Assembly: GCA_964514215.1 (NCBI GenBank)
Contig: CAZEPW010000103.1
Span: 1-5,205, forward strand
Direction of reading: 5' to 3'
Source: CAYQUC01 sp964514215
GTDB lineage: Bacteria > Pseudomonadota > Gammaproteobacteria > UBA6429 > Thiohalophilaceae
Length of the DNA stretch: 5,205 nt
Under the pieces are notes generated by a model, which worked only from the letters and a program-made list of their open reading frames with translations, did not search any database and was not told the origin of the DNA. The position numbers and the translations under genes are program-made. Positions 1 through 5,205 of this stretch are shown here, piece after piece. Every line of letters begins with the position of its first letter. Position 1 is the first letter of the stretch.

Positions 1-88
1 GGTAATTTAAAAAATAAAACTGCAAATAATTATTTATTATCAAAATATAAGTCATTAATTAATACTAAAATGCTGTATTTAATCGCCA

Positions 89-118
89 TTGGAAATTTAA
101 ATTAAAAAATAATAAAAT
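89..118 (+). promoter_or_regulatory. Putative sigma-70-type promoter of the two-gene unknown operon
   Basis: A TTGGAA box (89-94, 4 of 6 matches to TTGACA) is followed after 18 bases by TAAAAT (113-118, 5 of 6 matches to TATAAT). The predicted transcription start is near 125, only about 14 bases before the GTG start at 139, which fits that start choice. The whole 1-138 region is very AT-rich, so chance matches are common; this is an inference by eye. Confidence 0.3.
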
Positions 119-138
119 ATTGTTACTAGAAGCATTGA

Positions 139-684
139 GTGAATTGGAATACTGATGATGAAGACGAAATTAATATTTTTTTAAAAACTGAAGTTGGTTG
201 CACAAAAAAAATAAATGACAATTATATTTTTGAATCATCTAATGTACCTGGGATTATTAAAATACCAATGCCAAAAACTAATCAGATAATTAATTTTCAA
301 GATTATACCAAACAAAATCATACCACACATGGACTGGCAGATAATGGTGGTGATGTTCATAATAACTTTCGATTTATACCTGGGGCACTTGATGCACGTG
401 ATGCCAGCATTAAAATACTTGAGCTCTATCGTGACCGAGCACCTTTTTTTGAAGTTGAAACATATTTGGAGGAACATATATATCCATTTGCACCAGGAGT
501 TGAAACTAATAAATCAGGTGTAGTGCCTGAAAACTATAAAGCTTCAACCTCAGAAGAAATGCTAATTAAAAAAGGCATTGCCGTAGATGATGTTTATGAA
601 GATTTAAGAGAAGAATTTGAACAAAATAATGAAAATATCATTAAGCGTCTTGAGGCTGAAAATGTCATTAAAAATCAACAGTAA
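139..684 (+). CDS. Unrecognised acidic cytoplasmic protein, first gene of an overlapping pair
   Basis: I do not recognise this 181-residue protein. It has no signal peptide or membrane segment, so it is probably cytoplasmic. It opens with an acidic patch (TDDEDE, residues 5-10), has a His/Asn/Gly-rich middle (HTTHGLADNGGDVHNN, about 61-77), and ends in a charged, probably helical tail (about 150-181, with DLREEFEQNNE). Counted by eye it has 33 acidic and 19 basic residues. The start is GTG at 139; a TGA lies directly before it at 136-138, so no longer in-frame start exists. A weak AGAAG (128-132) lies 6 bases upstream as a possible ribosome site. The stop overlaps the next gene by 23 bp, which implies translational coupling. 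The protein could be an N-terminally shortened member of a larger family; nothing upstream proves that. Confidence 0.62.
   Translation: MNWNTDDEDEINIFLKTEVGCTKKINDNYIFESSNVPGIIKIPMPKTNQIINFQDYTKQNHTTHGLADNGGDVHNNFRFIPGALDARDASIKILELYRDRAPFFEVETYLEEHIYPFAPGVETNKSGVVPENYKASTSEEMLIKKGIAVDDVYEDLREEFEQNNENIIKRLEAENVIKNQQ
652..655 (+). promoter_or_regulatory. Ribosome binding site that fixes the start of the second gene
   Basis: GAGG sits 6 bases before the ATG at 662, inside the end of the upstream gene. It supports ATG 662 over the in-frame TTG at 617, which would add 15 residues in front of an otherwise well-placed signal peptide. Confidence 0.6.
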
Positions 685-1363
685 TAAAATTTTAGTAGGT
701 TTTCTGTTTTTAAACAGTGTATTTATTCAATATAGTTATAGTGAGGATAAAAGTAAAATGCAACTAAAAGGAATTATTCAATCCGCAAAATCTGTTTATG
801 TTGTCACCGAACCCAAAAGCCGAACGATTTTAGTTGAAGCTAAAAAGAGTTCAAATAGTCATGTGCCATTTTCATTTTTAAGTAAATTAAATCCAAAAAA
901 CTGGAGTGACTATAAAACAACTATTGATAGCTATAGTATGATATTGACGAATGTAAAAGTTAAACTTGATGATGGCTTAATAACGGTTATTCCAAATTTG
1001 ATATTAAGGCAGACAGACTTTTTAAAAGGGGCTTACACAGATAAAAATAGAATACAAGAATATATTATTGATGGTTCACCAGGTAAATTGTTTTCGCGTG
1101 GAAGATATAAAATTAAAACCAATTTGATTTTTTATAAAAAACCTGAAATTTTATCATTATATACTTTGAAAAAAAAAGATAGTTTAGTTATAACAGTTGG
1201 ACATGTTGAAATTGTTAGATTTGATGGAATTAAACAAGATGATGGTTCTTACGAATATAGTAAAAAAGAGTATTATAGTAAATTTTTAAACTATGGCCTT
1301 TTATCAACGGATACACATTTTGATGAATCAGAAGATAAAATAAAATACAGTAATTTACATTAA
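662..1363 (+). CDS. Unrecognised basic exported protein, second gene of the overlapping pair
   Basis: I do not recognise this 233-residue protein. Starting at ATG 662, residues 1-27 form a good signal peptide: a Lys-containing start (MSLKINSNK), a hydrophobic core (ILVGFLFLNSVFI) and a likely cleavage after SYS, before EDK. The mature part has no second membrane span, is rich in Lys, Tyr and Ser, and alternates polar and hydrophobic residues in a way that suggests beta strands (for example VKVKLDDGLITVIPNLIL, and SLVITVGHVEIVRFDG). By eye the mature chain has about 34 basic and 25 acidic residues, the opposite net charge to its neighbour. It has no cysteine or lipobox, so it should be a soluble periplasmic or secreted protein. 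A GAGG site lies 6 bases before the start, and the first 23 bases overlap the upstream gene, so the two are surely co-expressed. Its function is unknown. Confidence 0.75.
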   Translation: MSLKINSNKILVGFLFLNSVFIQYSYSEDKSKMQLKGIIQSAKSVYVVTEPKSRTILVEAKKSSNSHVPFSFLSKLNPKNWSDYKTTIDSYSMILTNVKVKLDDGLITVIPNLILRQTDFLKGAYTDKNRIQEYIIDGSPGKLFSRGRYKIKTNLIFYKKPEILSLYTLKKKDSLVITVGHVEIVRFDGIKQDDGSYEYSKKEYYSKFLNYGLLSTDTHFDESEDKIKYSNLH

Positions 1364-1378
1364 ATATGTATGCTAATT

Positions 1379-1400
1379 AATAGGAAAAATATTTTCTATT
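1379..1400. terminator. Weak hairpin between convergent genes
   Basis: A 9-bp stem (one G-T pair) with a 4-base loop lies in the 55-bp gap between the + strand unknown gene and the - strand TPR gene. The arms are A- and T-rich (AATAGGAAA and TTTTCTATT), so the T-run is inside the stem and no separate T-tract follows on either strand. It could be a weak bidirectional terminator; position is the main argument. Confidence 0.3.
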
Positions 1401-1418
1401 GCTGAAATACAAACCGAA

Positions 1419-2489
1419 TTAAATATGATCAATATTAGCTACTTTCTTAACAATACATTTTAAAGTATTTACCGCTTGAGTGTCATTTTTATAGAGTAAA
1501 TTTTGTTTTGCCAGTTTTAATGCTTTATTGAGATTACGATTATTATCGCAGTACAATTGTGCCAAACCGCCTAATGTATAAATAAAATTTTCATTAATTA
1601 TTTTTTTATAGTGCTGTTCTGCTTTTTCATAATATTGCAAGGCTAAATCGGTTTGTTGAAGTTTAATTGCCAAGTTAGAAGCAATGGCATAGATATCGGG
1701 ATCATGGCTAATTGGCATTAAATCCTGAATGATTAATAATGCTTTATCATTGTGCCCAATAGCTTGATAGTATTCAGCCCAGTGAATGTTAAGAAACTTG
1801 TCTTGTGGATTTTTAAGTGTCGCTTTATCAAGATGTACTTTTGCCAATTTGAGTTGGTTTGAATCGAGATACATTCCGGCAATATTAACCATTGCCCATA
1901 ATAGTGCTTTTTGTTGTTGATAACTGGGTTTAACTTCGTTAGCAAATTGTGCAGCGGCCTTAAAATGCGTTGCTGCAATATCGTGTTTTTTTAGTGCCAC
2001 GTTTAGTTTAGCGTTAGCGGCCTCTAGATGGTAGTTTGATTTACCTAGTTTAGAATTTAAATAAGTTTTTGCTTTGTTGGTTTGCCCCAGACCGAGATAT
2101 ATTTCAGTCATTAATGGAAACAGGCTAGTATCTTGTGAATGTATTTTAGCAGCTTGTTTAGCCCATGATAAAGCTTCCTTAAACTTATGTTGATAGCTGA
2201 ATAAATCAGCCATTGTTTTATATGCGCTAAAATTAGGCTGTTTTTTTAATACCAATTCTAGATTATGTTGTGCATTCGTTAGCGCAGAGGTCGATCCTGT
2301 GAGTTTTGCTTTATTGATGTAGTGCGTTGCTAATATTGTATATAGAGCATAAGAAGTAGGGTGTAATTGAATTTGATTCTGGTAATAATCAATATTTTTA
2401 ACATTGAGTGTTATTTCAGAAATGTTATTTGCTTTACTCATAGACAAAAAACAAAAACTTAAAATCACTGCTAAATATTTAGTTGCCAT
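1419..2489 (-). CDS. Exported tetratricopeptide repeat (TPR) protein
   Basis: This 356-residue protein is probably a periplasmic scaffold for protein-protein contacts; no enzyme motif is visible. Residues 1-20 are a signal peptide with likely cleavage after SKA, before NN. The rest is helical TPR sequence. Repeats with the usual small and aromatic residues can be seen at about 85-118 (PNFSAYKTMADLF...EALSWAKQAAK), 119-148 (TEIYLGLGQTNKAKTYL), 196-229 (NIAGMYLDSNQLKLAKVHL), 230-263 (WAEYYQAIGHNDKALLI), 264-297 (ASNLAIKLQQTDLALQYYEKA) and 302-336 (GLAQLYCDNN...ALKLAKQN). The ATG at 2489 has no strong ribosome site. It lies 94 bp downstream of the DUF4331 stop on the same strand, so the two genes are probably one operon. 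From general knowledge, TPR and DUF4331 genes are recurrent neighbours in Gram-negative genomes. The exact partner is not shown by the sequence. Confidence 0.88.
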   Translation of the reverse strand: MATKYLAVILSFCFLSMSKANNISEITLNVKNIDYYQNQIQLHPTSYALYTILATHYINKAKLTGSTSALTNAQHNLELVLKKQPNFSAYKTMADLFSYQHKFKEALSWAKQAAKIHSQDTSLFPLMTEIYLGLGQTNKAKTYLNSKLGKSNYHLEAANAKLNVALKKHDIAATHFKAAAQFANEVKPSYQQQKALLWAMVNIAGMYLDSNQLKLAKVHLDKATLKNPQDKFLNIHWAEYYQAIGHNDKALLIIQDLMPISHDPDIYAIASNLAIKLQQTDLALQYYEKAEQHYKKIINENFIYTLGGLAQLYCDNNRNLNKALKLAKQNLLYKNDTQAVNTLKCIVKKVANIDHI

Positions 2490-2520
2490 AATTTATTTTA
2501 AATAAGCCAAGTAATTTAAC

Positions 2521-2575
2521 GTCACCTGATAAGTTCAAACTAAGAATCGAGTGAGAGGAATACTCATCAGGTGAC
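2521..2575. repeat. Perfect 10-bp inverted repeat forming a hairpin between DUF4331 and TPR genes
   Basis: GTCACCTGAT (2521-2530) and its exact reverse complement ATCAGGTGAC (2566-2575) flank 35 bases. An inner stem of GAGTG (2549-2553) with TACTC (2561-2565) stacks directly on the right arm, leaving an 18-base bulge on the other side. AAC (2518-2520) and GTT (2577-2579) could extend the outer stem past one bulged base. On the - strand it starts 8 bases after the DUF4331 stop. No T-tract follows in either direction, so a simple terminator is unlikely. It could control read-through, RNA processing or relative TPR expression, or be a small dispersed palindromic repeat. Confidence 0.7.
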
Positions 2576-2583
2576 AGTTTATA

Positions 2584-3498
2584 TTATTGTGGTGGTGCTA
2601 AATATGGAAATTTTGCTAAAAATGGTACATCATTTTCTGTTGGTGATGGAATATCAATGGCTAAAATACGTGGATCCGCAATTAAATCAACTACGTCATC
2701 AGTTAGTAAACGTCCATTAGGGTATCCAATAGGCTGTTTCAAATTTAAAAATATCACATCGGGTGCAACACTTAGTTCTGAATAATGCAATCGAGGATGC
2801 AATGTGTTCATAGCATCATTTTCAGGAAACGTCGATCGAAACGCACGGCCGATAAATTCTTGTTCTTCACCATTAATCGCGCTAACGCTGGATGTCGTCC
2901 ACAATAACAACGTATCACGAACTTTAATGTCATGCTCCATATAATAATTGTCATCAGTAATTAAATCTAATGGCATTTCTAATACAATCGCGGCTATATT
3001 TTTACCAATTCGAATACTTACAATGAAAGGATCATCACGTAAGCCGCTAAATAATTTTATTTTTTCCACTGCTTTCTTTTTTAAGCCTTTAATATTTAGA
3101 GTAGGAGTATTATTGGCATCAAATGTAACTTCAAAAATAATATCTTCTTTAATTTTTTTTGGATATTTTACCGTGCCACCATAGGTTATATTGGCCTGTT
3201 CATCGTAATAACTAACTTTACTATTGCTATCAATGAACATTCGATAAACTACATCAGTCGGAAAAATATAATCACTGGTTCCTGCTTTAATCGTTGGATC
3301 AATGGCTAACACAAGAACAAGATTTTTTTGTTTTATAAAAGCATAAAAATCAGTTAAACGGGCATCATGTCGGCTGATTTCTTTTAAAAATGCAGTGTCA
3401 GCATGATCTGATGCGATAACAGTTTGCATGTTTAATGTTGAACCAAGAAGTAACAATATGGACGATAGAAATATTTTTTTAATCTTTAGATAAGCCAT
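2584..3498 (-). CDS. DUF4331 family exported protein
   Basis: This 304-residue protein belongs to the DUF4331 family, whose biochemical role is not established. Residues 1-29 are a signal peptide (KIKK start, core FLSSILLLLG, cleavage after VIA), and the mature chain begins at once with the family hallmark SDHAD (30-34), followed by HDARLTDFYAF (44-54). The C-terminal signature is also present: PNGRLLTDDVVDLI (260-273), then NDVPFLAKFPYLAPP ending the protein. The middle is beta-rich, with many Asp and Ile/Val residues. There is no cysteine and no membrane span, so it should be periplasmic or secreted. It is on the short side for a family of variable length. The ATG at 3498 has a GGA (3507-3509) 8 bases upstream. 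The TPR gene follows on the same strand. I am sure of the family and unsure of any function. Confidence 0.92.
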   Translation of the reverse strand: MAYLKIKKIFLSSILLLLGSTLNMQTVIASDHADTAFLKEISRHDARLTDFYAFIKQKNLVLVLAIDPTIKAGTSDYIFPTDVVYRMFIDSNSKVSYYDEQANITYGGTVKYPKKIKEDIIFEVTFDANNTPTLNIKGLKKKAVEKIKLFSGLRDDPFIVSIRIGKNIAAIVLEMPLDLITDDNYYMEHDIKVRDTLLLWTTSSVSAINGEEQEFIGRAFRSTFPENDAMNTLHPRLHYSELSVAPDVIFLNLKQPIGYPNGRLLTDDVVDLIADPRILAIDIPSPTENDVPFLAKFPYLAPPQ

Positions 3499-3533
3499 CA
3501 GTTTTTTCCATGTTATAGAAGACAGTGTAGAAC

Positions 3534-3545
3534 TAGAATATTCTA
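3534..3545. promoter_or_regulatory. 12-bp perfect palindrome in the DUF4331 leader, possible operator
   Basis: TAGAATATTCTA reads the same on both strands and lies about 36 bp before the DUF4331 ATG, just after the predicted transcription start. A further AGAATA lies at 3549-3554. The position suits a repressor site, but in AT-rich DNA a 12-bp palindrome is not decisive and I recognise no named regulator. Confidence 0.3.
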
Positions 3546-3557
3546 ATAAGAATAACT

Positions 3558-3586
3558 TTAATAAGTGTATTGTTATTTTAATTCAA
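3558..3586 (-). promoter_or_regulatory. Putative sigma-70-type promoter of the DUF4331-TPR operon
   Basis: Read on the - strand, TTGAAT (3586-3581, 4 of 6 matches) is followed after exactly 17 bases by TATTAA (3563-3558, 4 of 6 matches). The start of transcription would be near 3551, giving a leader of about 52 bases that contains the 12-bp palindrome. No second good promoter is seen in front of the TPR gene. Inferred by eye in AT-rich DNA. Confidence 0.35.
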
Positions 3587-3800
3587 ATTAGAGCGAAGTC
3601 AGAGTATGCAACAGCAATTAGCATTTTGTGTGTACTTTTTGATACAGTATCGTAAAAAAATTTAAATAATTTATTTCGCAGAATACTATGATTTTTTATT
3701 AAACGTTACGGTTTAAATGTTGAGTGAAACTTAATAAAAAATAGTGTATTAACAAATAAAATTTAGATATTGAAAAATAATTCGACAGTATATTTACAAA

Positions 3801-3943
3801 TGATTTTCCGGGACTTGCTTGGTGTAGTGGAATAGGTAAATTTATTAAGGGACATCCGAGTGCTTTACCTCTCTAGTGTTTACTGGTTTTGCATTCTGAT
3901 AATTTTGTTAAAACCACCTTGCTTTACTGCAAAGTGGTTTTAA
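3801..3943 (+). ncRNA. Candidate small RNA region ending at a terminator
   Basis: The 3801-3900 segment is about twice as GC-rich as the hundred bases before it, and ends in a strong hairpin with a T-run on the + strand. AGGTAAA (3834-3840) and TTTACCT (3864-3870) are perfect complements that would form a 7-bp stem around a 23-base loop. TTGAAA (3770-3775) with TTTACA (3793-3798) is a weak promoter candidate at 17-base spacing. No known RNA family is recognised. The hairpin may instead serve only the - strand Gly-rich gene, and the island may be decayed coding sequence. Confidence 0.22.
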
Positions 3944-3954
3944 ATTATTTTTTT
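3908..3954. terminator. Strong bidirectional intrinsic terminator
   Basis: Two 15-base arms, TTAAAACCACCTTGC (3908-3922) and GCAAAGTGGTTTTAA (3929-3943), pair at 14 positions around the loop TTTACT. On the + strand a run of seven T (3948-3954) follows 4 bases later. On the - strand the single mismatch becomes a G-U pair and the core stem is followed by TTTTAA, so it should also stop transcripts of the Gly-rich gene, whose stop codon is 21 bases away. Confidence 0.82.
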
Positions 3955-3964
3955 ATTTTAAGCA

Positions 3965-5205
3965 TTAAAAGTTTTGAATATCGCTGGTTCCTATTGAACC
4001 GGGTGCTCCGGTGCCTAGGGTATTGGTTGTGGTGTCTTGGTTTATTATTCCACCGGCTCCGGGTTGTCCAACTGTAATTTTATTGTTAGTTGGTGTTGGG
4101 GTAACCGAGCCATTGCCTGCATAAAGGCCGTAGGAAACACCGCCATCACCGGCTGCGCCGTGACGTGCATTGCCGCCATTGCCACCGTTACCCATTGTGA
4201 TTATGTTGTTTGTTATCGTTGGGACTTCTTGGGTTGTATTGAAATAAATTCCAATAGAGGGGCCACCACCACCGCCGCTGCCGTCGCCACCATTACCACC
4301 GGGGCTGCCAGTTTGGCCATCACTGCCATCGCCACTTATAGTTGTAATACCACCTTTTCCACCGAGACCACCAGCGCCACCTAAACCACCATTTCCTGCT
4401 GCGCCAGCATCACCACCATTGGTTGAAGTAAATAAATTATTTTGGATAACTGCAATAGTGTTGTTTAGAAATAATGAAACACTAATTCCACCACCCAATC
4501 CGGCTTCACCAAATTCTCCACCAAAGCCTGCTGCACCGCCACCACCACCGCCAGAGCCGTGATTTATTGTTGTTAAACTAGGTTGAATATAACCACCACC
4601 ACCGCCACCACTTCCACCGCGTATACCATCAAGTCCTTTTAACCCATTGCCCCCATCTGATGGTATATAGTAATTTAAAGTTAGCGCACCTACTGATTGT
4701 CCTGCAATAGAATTATTTGTAATTGTTAATTTTTCTAAAACCGGACATCCTTGAGCTACACTCAGTATTGGTTTTGCATCTGCTAGACTTGGATCTGTTG
4801 CACCGAGAGGATTTTCTACTGCACCACCAATACCCGCGCACACACCATATCCATTTTCTCCATTAAATCGAGCACTTACTGTAAAATACCCACCGTAACC
4901 GCCATTAAATCCTTCTGAATTTGGATTGGCAGGAGTTCGAATTATTCCCCCAACTCCCCCGGTACCACCAATACCACCGAAAGCTCTAGGCGGTACTTGG
5001 ACATCCTTAGTTTGACCTACGTCGCCATCTAACCCTGGATTACCTTGAACGCCTTCTCTTCCATTTGCTCCATTAATTCCTGAGCCACCTTTACCTGATT
5101 GAATAATATTATAATCTATATTCGTAGTTGCTGCTGTAGAAACATAAATTCCATAACTCGAACCTGTACCAATATTATTTCCATTCAGGGCATCACCAGC
5201 ACTAA
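3965..5205 (-). CDS. Gly-rich secreted-type repeat protein, beta-helix-like segments with Gly/collagen-like loops (5' partial)
   Basis: The frame is open from the right edge to TAA at 3967-3965: 412 complete codons, with the true start outside the window. The GTG at 4843 is an internal Val codon with coding sequence of the same kind before it, so it is not the start. Numbering from the first full codon (5203), short segments of the type S-x-GIY...ITNNxI occur at about 15-34 (SSYGIYV...NIDYNII), 159-166 (LTITNNSI), 243-258 (SLFLNNTIAVIQNNLF), 316-335 (SIGIYF...ITNNII) and 357-376 (SYGLYA...PTNNKI). They look like coils of a right-handed parallel beta-helix. Between them are loops of 20-60 residues made of G-G-x and G-x-y triplets. 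One loop (42-62) is seven collagen-type G-x-y triplets. Two Cys (122, 153) could form a disulphide. The sequence style fits a surface or secreted structural protein; no catalytic motif is visible and the exact role is unknown. Confidence 0.85.
   Translation of the reverse strand, partial: SAGDALNGNNIGTGSSYGIYVSTAATTNIDYNIIQSGKGGSGINGANGREGVQGNPGLDGDVGQTKDVQVPPRAFGGIGGTGGVGGIIRTPANPNSEGFNGGYGGYFTVSARFNGENGYGVCAGIGGAVENPLGATDPSLADAKPILSVAQGCPVLEKLTITNNSIAGQSVGALTLNYYIPSDGGNGLKGLDGIRGGSGGGGGGYIQPSLTTINHGSGGGGGGAAGFGGEFGEAGLGGGISVSLFLNNTIAVIQNNLFTSTNGGDAGAAGNGGLGGAGGLGGKGGITTISGDGSDGQTGSPGGNGGDGSGGGGGPSIGIYFNTTQEVPTITNNIITMGNGGNGGNARHGAAGDGGVSYGLYAGNGSVTPTPTNNKITVGQPGAGGIINQDTTTNTLGTGAPGSIGTSDIQNF

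Larger units (their letters stand above)
3499..3964. other. 466-bp gap with no convincing gene: promoter, dyads, GC-richer island and terminator
   Basis: No reading frame here has a credible start, ribosome site and length. From left to right it holds the DUF4331 leader and promoter (to about 3590), then an AT-rich stretch with two small dyads: GATAC-A-GTATC (3641-3651) and TTAAAC-6 bases-GTTTAA (3699-3716). GC content by hand count is 20% for 3701-3800 and 40% for 3801-3900. That richer island runs into the hairpin at 3908-3943. The island has short open stretches in several frames, but none is convincing as a gene. Confidence 0.7.

Noticed and set aside
1..105. An open + strand frame of 34 codons ending in TAA at 103-105, possible tail of a gene to the left.
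   Set aside because: In DNA this AT-rich, about 34 stop-free codons arise by chance fairly often, and the translation has low complexity with no recognisable features.
617..661. An earlier TTG start for the exported unknown protein.
   Set aside because: It would bury the signal peptide behind 15 extra residues and lacks a ribosome site; ATG 662 has GAGG 6 bases upstream.
2521..2575. Hammerhead ribozyme: the - strand of the inverted repeat contains CTGATGA next to a closing stem.
   Set aside because: The second core box GAAA is missing after stem II (TCGA is found), stem II would have only two pairs in register, and no proper NUH cleavage triplet precedes the stem I strand.
2514..2583. Integron attC-like site: ATTTAAC on the left matches RYYYAAC and the region folds with bulged bases.
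   Set aside because: The right side reads GTTTATA and does not fit GTTRRRY, no integrase or cassette array is present, and the flanking genes look like an ordinary operon.
3763..3855. A 30-residue - strand reading frame (starting MSLNKFTYS) in the gap.
   Set aside because: It is short, has no well-placed ribosome site (an AGAGAGG lies 12 bases before the ATG, which is too far) and matches no family I know.
3800..3943. A + strand mini-frame starting MIFRDLLGVVE, TAG at 3833-3835, then open to TAA at the terminator.
   Set aside because: It lacks a ribosome site, is interrupted by a stop, and its second half runs through the terminator hairpin, so it is unlikely to be a gene.
4037..4384. A + strand reading frame of 115 codons opposite the Gly-rich gene.
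   Set aside because: It is the antisense shadow of the GGN-rich codons, giving biased Ala/Thr/Ile sequence with no ribosome site.
4262..4609. Clustered CCACCACC repeats on the + strand suggesting a CRISPR or tandem DNA repeat.
   Set aside because: They follow the reading frame of Gly codons, have no fixed spacer length or repeat unit, and are explained by the protein.

Overview
The window is a low-GC stretch of bacterial chromosome. The gene style points to a Gram-negative, probably gammaproteobacterial, AT-rich genome: three exported proteins with classical signal peptides, a DUF4331 protein paired with a TPR protein, and short intergenic gaps. The genus cannot be named from sequence alone. 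Most of the DNA is non-mobile accessory-type sequence; I see no tRNA, rRNA, CRISPR array, transposase or phage gene.

Layout, left to right. (1) Positions 1-138 are AT-rich and hold a plausible sigma-70-type promoter. (2) A + strand two-gene unit follows: an unrecognised acidic 181-residue soluble protein (139-684) overlaps by 23 bp an unrecognised basic 233-residue exported protein (662-1363). (3) A 55-bp gap with a weak hairpin separates this unit from a convergent - strand pair. (4) That pair, read leftward, is a DUF4331 exported protein (3498-2584) followed by an exported TPR protein (2489-1419). Between them lies a perfect 10-bp inverted repeat forming a hairpin immediately after the DUF4331 stop. 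(5) Positions 3499-3964 contain no convincing gene. They hold the likely DUF4331 promoter, a 12-bp palindrome in its leader, an AT-rich stretch with small dyads, a GC-richer island (about 3801-3900), and a strong bidirectional terminator. (6) From 3965 to the right edge is one - strand reading frame with no stop (412 complete codons, 5' end outside the window). It encodes a Gly-rich secreted-type repeat protein in which short beta-helix-like segments alternate with long Gly/collagen-like loops.

How they may work together: DUF4331 and TPR proteins are likely co-transcribed and both act outside the cytoplasm. The two unknown genes on the left are translationally coupled and probably function together. 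The Gly-rich protein looks like a surface or secreted structural protein and has its own terminator. The least explained parts are the overlapping unknown pair, the Gly-loop repeat architecture, the inter-gene inverted repeat and the GC-richer island in front of the terminator.
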